Assembly (NCBI GenBank): GCA_035306725.1
Contig: DATGNN010000206.1
Span: forward strand, 1-22,152
Reading direction: 5' to 3'
DNA: 22,152 nucleotides
From: JAAYEB01 sp035306725
Lineage (GTDB): Bacteria; Fibrobacterota; Chitinivibrionia; Chitinivibrionales; Chitinispirillaceae
Below are positions 16,992-22,152 of this stretch, piece by piece. The notes under the pieces are model-generated. The model was not told the origin of the DNA. It saw only the letters and a program-made list of their open reading frames with translations, and ran no database searches. The first letter of the stretch is position 1. Each line of letters starts with the position of its first letter. The position numbers and the translations under genes were made by a program.

Positions 16992-17441
16992 ATGAACAGG
17001 GCTATTGTAAAGAATGGAGATTTAATACAAATTGATTATACTGTGCGGCTTGAAGATGGTACGGTTATGGGATCAACTCTTGATAATGAGCCAGTAGAGA
17101 CTGTAGTTGGTAATGGCGATTTGATTCCAGGATTGGAAAAAGCAGTTGTTGGAATAGCTCGTGGAGACTCAAAAAGTGTAAAACTGGTTTGTGATGAGGC
17201 TTATGGACCACGCCTTGATGAAATGGTGCAGGAAGTTGACCGGTGCAAGTTTCCTGAAGGGTTCAAACCGGTTGTTGGTCAAAAACTAGAGCTCGCCGGA
17301 GATGATGACTCATTATTTGCCACAATAATTGAAATTTCTGAAGAAAAAATAAAAATTGATGCTAACCATTTATTGGCTGGAAAAGATATTATAGTCGATT
17401 TCAGAATTGTTGATGTAAATAAAAGCAGTGATTGTTCCTGA
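16992..17441 (+). CDS. SlyD-like FKBP-type peptidyl-prolyl cis-trans isomerase
   Basis: A cytosolic FKBP-fold isomerase and chaperone of the SlyD family, which speeds proline isomerisation in folding proteins. In 149 residues it shows the split FKBP domain: residues 8-72 (VKNGDLIQIDYTVRLEDGTV, GNGDLIPGLEKAVVGIARGD, DEAYGP), an insert-in-flap domain at about 73-123 that gives SlyD its chaperone activity, then the closing strand after NHLLAGKDI at 125-133 (the family's NHPLAGK motif with Pro replaced by Leu). The histidine/cysteine-rich metal-binding tail of E. coli SlyD is absent. AGGAG at 16982-16986 lies five bases before the ATG. It seems to be transcribed alone. Confidence 0.9.
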   Translation: MNRAIVKNGDLIQIDYTVRLEDGTVMGSTLDNEPVETVVGNGDLIPGLEKAVVGIARGDSKSVKLVCDEAYGPRLDEMVQEVDRCKFPEGFKPVVGQKLELAGDDDSLFATIIEISEEKIKIDANHLLAGKDIIVDFRIVDVNKSSDCS

Positions 17442-17518
17442 CAAGAATGCATTAAGATAAAAATGACTTGTATCTGATTGTGTCATTCTATTGTGGAAAA
17501 TCATTACACTTGTCCGAA

Positions 17519-17542
17519 GGTTCGCTTGTAAACAGGTGAACC
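17519..17542. terminator. Hairpin between convergent slyD-like and ablB genes
   Basis: GGTTCGCTTG at 17519-17528 and CAGGTGAACC at 17533-17542 can form a 10-bp stem, with two G/U pairs on the + strand, closed by the tetraloop TAAA. It lies 77 bases after the slyD-like stop, in the gap between converging genes, where a terminator is expected. A short T-rich stretch (GGATTTT) follows, not a full T-tract, so termination is plausible but unproven. Confidence 0.4.
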
Positions 17543-17602
17543 GGATTTTGATCCATGGAGCCAAACTGTTAAAAGTCGGGATTTGAATCCGTAACGATTA
17601 TG

Positions 17603-18445
17603 TCATAACTGTTTGTACCATATATTCATATCTTCCAGAGAACCACAAATGTTAGTGTTCTTTATTAGAGATCCGCTAAAGAGATAGTTTCGTTGTTTAA
17701 AAATTTTGTTCATTCCATACGAAGCACTTCTGGCTATTGTAAATGCAGTTTTAATACCTTTTTTTTGCATTTCTTCATCCATTCTGGATAAAAGGTGCAG
17801 TCCGCAATGGTTGCCACGTGCACAGGGGCGTGTTGCAAAATCGGTCATTTCTGCAGAAAAAGATGAAGAATCTGTATCTGCCGACGAGAGGGCAACGAGT
17901 TGATTATTGTTATCCCTTATGCCATAATAAAAAACACCAGATTCCATTGTTGATTTAATAAATACCGGATCATGTATTGGAAACGGGTAAGTAGGAAATA
18001 CCTCTTTATAGATATGTGTCATTTCGATTATGTCGTCAAAAGAACATTCGAAAGATTTCCATCCTGAAGGTAATTGAGGAGACCGGGCTTCTGTTTGCCA
18101 TGTTTCTGACTGTTTAATTATTTCTGAGAGAAGAGAATAATTTGCATATTCCTTACGTTTCTTATTTCTGAACAGAGACATGAATAATACAGGAGAACCG
18201 GAATTGTAAAAATCAGGGATTGAAGCTTCTTGTTCAAATCCTGCCTGAATAAAACCATCTTTGGCCGAAGGATGTATTTTTGCGAAAACTTTTGAGTAAT
18301 CGTACTTTTCAGCAAGTTCTCTGATTTCATTAATAATGAACGGGTAATCAGAAAGATGTAATTTAATAAGATAAACACGATCATTGTATGTACCGTGTTG
18401 AACTGTAGATTGACCTATGGTTATTACAGAATCCGGTTTTTGCAT
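17603..18445 (-). CDS. ablB: Beta-lysine N6-acetyltransferase AblB
   Basis: A GNAT-family enzyme that acetylates L-beta-lysine to N-epsilon-acetyl-beta-lysine, a compatible solute. The 280-residue protein has a variable N-terminal half and a C-terminal GNAT domain. The family-specific landmarks are YKEVFPTYPFPIHDP at 146-160, AEMTDFATRP at 198-207, FTIARSASYGMNKIF at 235-249 and the ending NTNICGSLEDMNIWYKQL. The usual acetyl-CoA loop (R/Q-x-x-G-x-G/A) reads RGNHCG. The open frame extends to 18481, but AAAGGG at 18455-18460 on the coding strand sits nine bases before the ATG at 18445, which also gives the normal length. It lies downstream of ablA on the same strand, 190 bases away. Confidence 0.9.
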   Translation of the reverse strand: MQKPDSVITIGQSTVQHGTYNDRVYLIKLHLSDYPFIINEIRELAEKYDYSKVFAKIHPSAKDGFIQAGFEQEASIPDFYNSGSPVLFMSLFRNKKRKEYANYSLLSEIIKQSETWQTEARSPQLPSGWKSFECSFDDIIEMTHIYKEVFPTYPFPIHDPVFIKSTMESGVFYYGIRDNNNQLVALSSADTDSSSFSAEMTDFATRPCARGNHCGLHLLSRMDEEMQKKGIKTAFTIARSASYGMNKIFKQRNYLFSGSLIKNTNICGSLEDMNIWYKQL

Positions 18446-18581
18446 AAGGCAAAACCCTTTCTCTATGTTAATCATATTCATGAAAACTGTTTGGATTATT
18501 GTTTTTTATGTACAAGAACCTGAGCACGCATAACACTATTATGAACATTTATACCAATTTTGGTTTTTCAAAAACAGCATG

Positions 18582-18633
18582 AAATAAAAGAGATAAAATC
18601 ATTGTTATAAAACTGATTTTATCTCTTTTATTT
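18582..18633 (-). terminator. Perfect 20-bp inverted repeat just after ablA (terminator or attenuator)
   Basis: AAATAAAAGAGATAAAATCA at 18582-18601 and its exact reverse complement at 18614-18633 flank a 12-base spacer. It begins two bases after the ablA stop codon. The stem is long but AT-rich. Because ablB lies downstream on the same strand, it may act as a partial terminator, an attenuator or an mRNA-stability element between the two genes. Confidence 0.65.
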
Positions 18634-18635
18634 TT

Positions 18636-20000
18636 CTATTCTTCATCTGAATCGTCATTTTCTCTGCGTTTAACTCTTTCATTATCACTAGGTGTTAATG
18701 TTATAGTATCGTCAAAATCGCTAAGAAGCTTGAAAACGCCTTCGCTTTTATATTCACTGCCTTCTTTAAGCCTTAGTTGTAATGAACAGGCATCACAATT
18801 TCTATCACATGTTGGTGAAATATATGAATCTGGTTCTGCATAAGTAGTAATCACTCCTTCATAGTTTCTTAATACAACTTTATTAGTCGAAAGAGAGATC
18901 AGATAGTTAGGCATTACTGGAATCTTTCCACCACCTCCGGGTGCATCTATCACATATGTAGGTATTGCAAACCCGCTGGTATGTCCCCTTAGACTTTCAA
19001 TAATTTCAACACCTTTTCCAATAGGTGTACGGAAATGAGACAGACCTTCCGAAAGATCACACTGAAACAGATAATATGGGCGCACTCTGTTTTTTACAAG
19101 CAGATGAACAAGACGTTTTATAATACGTGGACAATCGTTTATTCCTGAAAGCAGAACAGATTGATTTCCTAATGGTATTCCAGCGTCAGCCAGTTTGCTC
19201 AGGGCGGCTTTTGATGATGAGGTAATTTCCTGTGGGTGATTGAAATGGGTATTAATCCATAAGGGGTGATATTTTTTCAAAATTCTAACAAGATTATCAG
19301 TAATCCGGTATGGAAGTACAACCGGGGTTCTTGTCCCGATTCTGATCACCTCAACATGTGGTATTTCACGAATCCTCGAAAGAATCCAGTCCAGATATTC
19401 ATCAGAGAGCAAAAACGGATCACCTCCGGATAAAAGAACATCGCGAACATTTGAATTTGAACGGATGTAATTTACCCCTTCTTCAATAGATTGCCGATCC
19501 GGTATTGAATCAATATCACCGACTTTCCTTTTTCTTGTGCAGTGACGGCAATACATTGAACATGTGTTACTTATATGGAAAAGCACACGATCTGGATATC
19601 GGTGGGTGATTCCTTTAACCGGACTGTCATGGTCTTCAGAAAGGGGGTCTCGCATATCATTGGAATCAATATTTAATTCATGCACAGACGGAAAGGATTG
19701 CAGAAAAACCGGATCAGTACTGTAATTTTCTGTATCTATAAGTGATAAATAGTATGGAGTTATTGAAAGAGGAAAAATTTCAACAACTTTGGAAAGTCGA
19801 ATTTTTTCATCACTTGAAAGAATTATTCCTGTAAGACGCTCAAACTGATCTATCTTTCGGATCGCATGGCGCATTTGCCATTTCCAGTCTTTCCATGAGT
19901 TTTCATTTCCTGTTCCGATATTGTTGTATATCTCCTGCTGACGTTGTTTTAGATCTTCAACATATAAATCAGACCTGACTTCATCTGGTGTAACATTCAT
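18636..20000 (-). CDS. ablA: Lysine 2,3-aminomutase AblA
   Basis: A radical-SAM, PLP-dependent enzyme that converts L-lysine to L-beta-lysine, the first step in making the osmolyte N-epsilon-acetyl-beta-lysine. In 454 residues it has the cluster motif CSMYCRHCTRKRKVG (Cys147, Cys151, Cys154), the SAM-binding GGDP at 192-195 and the PLP-binding APGGGGKIPVMPNY with Lys359. Cys290 and the group Cys398/402/405 can supply the zinc site of the family. The C-terminal roughly 40 residues form a charged, acidic tail absent from the classical ~416-residue enzyme. The ATG at 20000 is chosen because AAGAGG lies five bases upstream; an ATG at 20015 lacks an SD. The ablB gene downstream supports the osmolyte role over lysine fermentation. 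Confidence 0.93.
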   Translation of the reverse strand: MNVTPDEVRSDLYVEDLKQRQQEIYNNIGTGNENSWKDWKWQMRHAIRKIDQFERLTGIILSSDEKIRLSKVVEIFPLSITPYYLSLIDTENYSTDPVFLQSFPSVHELNIDSNDMRDPLSEDHDSPVKGITHRYPDRVLFHISNTCSMYCRHCTRKRKVGDIDSIPDRQSIEEGVNYIRSNSNVRDVLLSGGDPFLLSDEYLDWILSRIREIPHVEVIRIGTRTPVVLPYRITDNLVRILKKYHPLWINTHFNHPQEITSSSKAALSKLADAGIPLGNQSVLLSGINDCPRIIKRLVHLLVKNRVRPYYLFQCDLSEGLSHFRTPIGKGVEIIESLRGHTSGFAIPTYVIDAPGGGGKIPVMPNYLISLSTNKVVLRNYEGVITTYAEPDSYISPTCDRNCDACSLQLRLKEGSEYKSEGVFKLLSDFDDTITLTPSDNERVKRRENDDSDEE

Positions 20001-20342
20001 AAATACCTCTTTCATTTATAATTATATTATCGATCTTATATAGAAAAATTCAGGGCTGCTTCTTTAGGATCCGGTTTTAAACCTGCAAAAAAAGATGTTT
20101 CGGCCAAAACCAACAGTTTGAAAGCAGAAATTTCTGAGAAAAAATGACTAATACCGAAGAAATCGCTAACAGATTAAAATTAAAACTAAATGAAATATAC
20201 CGATAGGGTTTTTAATGAATTCGATTAAGGTTTCAAAGTATTAATAATATATGGTAATGAGTCACTTATGCGATTTTTTTTAGTTTCGACCCATCATATT
20301 TCATGTTTAATAACCGAATCTCAATTACAAATTCATTAAAAT

Positions 20343-20387
20343 ACATGTACCATAATATCTATACAGTTCTGTCTGACAGGTACGTGT
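20343..20387. promoter_or_regulatory. Dyad cluster in the ablA-merR intergenic region
   Basis: CTGTCTGACAG at 20369-20379 is a perfect 5+1+5 palindrome. Around it, ACATGTACC at 20343-20351 and GGTACGTGT at 20379-20387 form a 9-bp inverted repeat with one wobble position. Either could bind a dimeric regulator; whether it serves ablA, the MerR-type gene or neither is unknown. Confidence 0.3.
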
Positions 20388-20464
20388 TTTTGCAAATTGT
20401 TTAATTTTTCTATTTAGGAATATAATAATTGTAACACCATTTATGTAATTAATCTACCAAAAAA

Positions 20465-20497
20465 TTGTTAAACATTTTAACATCTTAATGTAAGATG
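20465..20497 (+). promoter_or_regulatory. Candidate promoter with dyads and 20-bp spacer before the MerR-type gene
   Basis: TTGTTA at 20465-20470 and TAAGAT at 20491-20496 are separated by 20 bases, the over-long spacer known from promoters controlled by many MerR-family activators. Two dyads fall here: GTTAAACATTTTAAC at 20467-20481 (6-bp arms) and CATCTTAATGTAAGATG at 20481-20497 (perfect 7-bp arms). Both hexamers are imperfect matches to consensus. The site would start transcription within a few bases of the start codon, so the mRNA could be leaderless. Confidence 0.35.
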
Positions 20498-20510
20498 CGT
20501 ATTGCCTGAG

Positions 20511-20960
20511 ATGAATAAAACAAGTATATTTTTATATATGCGTAATATGTTGAATCCTGAAAAACCCTTTTTTACAATTGGTGCTGTAGCTCAGTATATT
20601 GGAATCAAGCCCCGTATGCTTCGATTTTATGAAGAAAAGGGAGTGATCAAGCCTTCACGTACAATAGGAAACCGGCGACTCTATTCTCTTAATGATATTG
20701 ATGTTCTTTCTTATATTCATTATCTTACTTGTGTAAAGAGAGTGAATTTAGCTGGGGTTTTGGAGATTCAAAGAATTCTTGATAAACTGGATCTGGAAAC
20801 CCGAAAGAGTTTCATTGATGAGATTGGACAAAAAATCGACAGGCTGTCAAAAGAGGAAAAACAAGCCTATTCTGTTTCTAATGAAAAAATAGAGCAGGAA
20901 ATTATTGATAATGCTCAGAAACTATCATGTGATTCATTAAAGGATCTTTCTCCCACCTGA
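20511..20960 (+). CDS. MerR-family (HspR-like) transcriptional regulator
   Basis: A DNA-binding regulator with an N-terminal winged helix-turn-helix of the MerR type (about residues 19-87): FTIGAVAQYIGIKPRMLRFY, EEKGVIKPSRTIGNRRLYS, then DIDVLSYIHYL. The stretch RVNLAGVLEIQRIL resembles HspR and GlnR regulators more than metal sensors. The C-terminal about 60 residues are charged and helical, with no cysteine cluster for metal binding. The protein is 149 residues from this ATG; TTG at 20502 and ATGs at 20538 and 20547 are alternatives, and none has a good SD. It is divergent from ablA, so control of the osmolyte genes is possible, but nothing in the sequence proves it. Confidence 0.8.
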   Translation: MNKTSIFLYMRNMLNPEKPFFTIGAVAQYIGIKPRMLRFYEEKGVIKPSRTIGNRRLYSLNDIDVLSYIHYLTCVKRVNLAGVLEIQRILDKLDLETRKSFIDEIGQKIDRLSKEEKQAYSVSNEKIEQEIIDNAQKLSCDSLKDLSPT

Positions 20961-20980
20961 TATGTTAAAATTTTAATAGT

Positions 20981-21427
20981 TTAGATGTTTCCAAAGAACA
21001 GTTTCCAGTTCTTTTTGTGATATGGTTTTCTGATAGCATCTACAAATCCGTATTTCAGAGGATTGGCGATGATCGGATCTTCTGAAAATCCGCTTGTTGC
21101 AACAGCTTTAAGATCAGGGAATTGGTTTTTAAGTTTTTGCAATGTTTGGAATCCACCAATGTCACGTGGGACTGTAAGATCAAGGATGAGAATTAAATAC
21201 ATGGCGGTGATTCAGATATTATATTTTTAAAAGATCTTTTTCGAATTGATTCTCCAGAGAAGCAAACTTACTGTTACTTCTTCAGGGTGACTTTTAACAA
21301 CGAGGTGAAACGTAGTGCATGGCTTCGAAGATTTAATTATTGGTAAACAGTTTTCACTATGTAACGGAACGGTACTTGTGGGGTTTTCGAGGTGGACGGA
21401 TGGTGGGGAGGCGTCAAACGGCTCCAT
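20981..21427 (-). pseudogene. Decayed C-terminal remnant of a hybrid sensor histidine kinase
   Basis: Two broken pieces on the - strand. The fragment at 20981-21202 encodes LILDLTVPRDIGGFQTLQKL, then VATSGFSEDPIIANPLKYGF and IRKPY, the second half of a receiver domain as found at the end of hybrid histidine kinases. The first half, with the acidic pocket, is missing. Upstream at 21227-21427 another fragment contains TFHLVVKSHPEEVTVS, which resembles the TVHGIVKSHGG region of a kinase ATPase domain; this match is weaker. Stop codons separate the pieces and about 60 or more expected residues are absent. The receiver match is firm; the kinase match and the pseudogene status as one gene are inferred. 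Confidence 0.65.
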
Positions 21428-21487
21428 TCACTACCTGATCGAGTTTTTTAAAGCCACCCAATCAAATCTTCAGGTTTTTATAAAGCA

Positions 21488-22152
21488 ATGACATCGCCTC
21501 TTGTTTCTATTCTTGTTCTCAACTGGAATGGCGAGCGCTTTCTTAAGCCATGTATTGCCTCCTTACTTAAAACCCAGTACAGGAATTTTGAAATTATCAT
21601 TATTGATAATGCTTCAACCGATTCATCCGTGGAGATTATTAAATCCTTTTTAAAGCCCGTCAAATATGTTTTAAACAGTAAGAATCTCGGTTTTGCAGAG
21701 GGAATGAATTCCGGATTTAAAGCAGCAACCGGCAAGTATATCGTTACTTTGAATAATGATATAACGGTGGAACCTTCTTGGCTTAATCGGCCGATTGAAG
21801 TTTTTGAGAATAACAGCAGGATCGGTGTCGTCTGCTGCAGACAAATGCAGAGTTTGAAACCAGACGTCATTGATGGTCTTTATCATCAAATCAATTCAGA
21901 CCTGTCTATAACTCCGGTCGGCGCCGGTGAGCTGTTCAACCCTCTAAATCCAGCGCATGCCAGAGAAGGATTTATCCTGAGTGCAAATGGAGGCTCATCT
22001 ATTATACGGAAACAACTTATTGAGCAGACGGGTGGTTTTGATGAGACCTTTTTTGCCTATCTGGAAGAGGTTGATTTATGTTTCAGAGCCTTTTTAAAAG
22101 GCTGGAAAATGTATTATTGCCCTTCATCGGTTGTTTACCACCTCGGAAGTGC
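21488..22152 (+). CDS. Family 2 glycosyltransferase, 3'-truncated by window edge
   Basis: A GT-A fold sugar transferase of family GT2, resembling rhamnosyltransferase-like enzymes that build O-antigen, exopolysaccharide or glycoprotein glycans at the inner face of the membrane. The first 222 residues are present, starting MTSPLVSILVLNWNGERFLK. Landmarks are the nucleotide-sugar motif IIDNASTDSS at 38-47, NLGFAEGMNSGF at 67-78, the DxD-equivalent LNNDI at 88-92, GGFDETFFAYLEEVDLCFRA at 182-201 with acceptor-site acidic residues, and VVYHLGSA at the edge. The frame is open to the last base. No strong SD precedes the ATG. It probably begins a cell-surface polysaccharide cluster beyond the window, but no other gene of it is visible. 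Confidence 0.9.
   Translation, partial: MTSPLVSILVLNWNGERFLKPCIASLLKTQYRNFEIIIIDNASTDSSVEIIKSFLKPVKYVLNSKNLGFAEGMNSGFKAATGKYIVTLNNDITVEPSWLNRPIEVFENNSRIGVVCCRQMQSLKPDVIDGLYHQINSDLSITPVGAGELFNPLNPAHAREGFILSANGGSSIIRKQLIEQTGGFDETFFAYLEEVDLCFRAFLKGWKMYYCPSSVVYHLGS

Larger units (their letters stand above)
20001..20510. other. AT-rich divergent region between ablA and the MerR-type regulator
   Basis: About 500 non-coding bases that must contain the ablA promoter (leftward) and the regulator promoter (rightward). A dyad cluster lies at 20343-20387 and another at 20465-20497, both listed separately. TATAAT-like stretches occur close to the ablA start but without a clear -35. I see no ORF with a believable start and no recognisable riboswitch. 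Confidence 0.5.

Noticed and set aside
17525..17600. tRNA-like T-arm (CGGGATTTGAATCCG around 17577-17591)
   Set aside because: No acceptor stem, D-arm or anticodon arm can be built from the upstream bases, so this is not a tRNA gene.
20001..20510. HspR-type HAIR operator (CTTGAGT-N7-ACTCAAG) near the MerR-type gene
   Set aside because: I found no sequence close to it in this gap; the dyads present are different.
1..22152. CRISPR arrays, insertion sequences, integrases, phage or defence genes
   Set aside because: No regularly spaced repeats, transposase or integrase motifs were seen; apart from the kinase remnant and the glycosyltransferase, the window looks like core genome.

Overview
The window is a chromosomal segment from an AT-rich diderm (Gram-negative-type) bacterium. 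The outer membrane is inferred from a TamB-like protein and an Omp85/BamA-superfamily barrel protein. A lysine 2,3-aminomutase / beta-lysine acetyltransferase pair implies synthesis of the osmolyte N-epsilon-acetyl-beta-lysine, so a salt-tolerant or saline-habitat organism is likely. The mix of genes would fit the FCB group (for example a Fibrobacterota/Chitinispirillum-like lineage), but this is only a guess from gene content.

Positions 1-6815 hold the end of the spc operon joined to the alpha operon, all on the + strand: rplF (5' cut off by the window edge), rplR, rpsE, rpmD, rplO, secY, infA, rpmJ, rpsM, rpsK, rpsD, rpoA, rplQ, closed by a strong intrinsic terminator. The adk and map genes that often sit between secY and infA are absent. 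Several starts are not ATG (TTG for rpsE and rpmJ, GTG for secY and rpsM), each with a good Shine-Dalgarno (SD) sequence. Next come a class II fructose-bisphosphate aldolase with its own terminator and, convergent to it, a DUF1846 protein.

Positions 9410-9989 are an AT-rich gap with at most one doubtful small ORF. Positions 9990-16653 are a two-gene envelope unit: a 1306-residue TamB/AsmA-like protein followed one base later by an Omp85 protein in which I count seven POTRA-like repeats. A 338-base gap with a striking palindrome leads to a SlyD-like FKBP peptidyl-prolyl isomerase.

Positions 17603-20000 (- strand) encode AblA then AblB, separated by 190 bases that contain a perfect 20-bp inverted repeat. 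A divergent MerR/HspR-like regulator follows across a roughly 500-base AT-rich gap with several dyads. The last 1.2 kb holds the decayed C-terminal remains of a hybrid sensor histidine kinase (- strand) and the 5' part of a family 2 glycosyltransferase that runs off the window.

I saw no CRISPR array, tRNA, rRNA, insertion sequence or phage gene. Most of the window is core genome. The points most worth a second look are the seven-POTRA Omp85 protein paired with TamB, the abl locus with its hairpin and neighbouring regulator, and the palindromes upstream of the slyD-like and merR-like genes.
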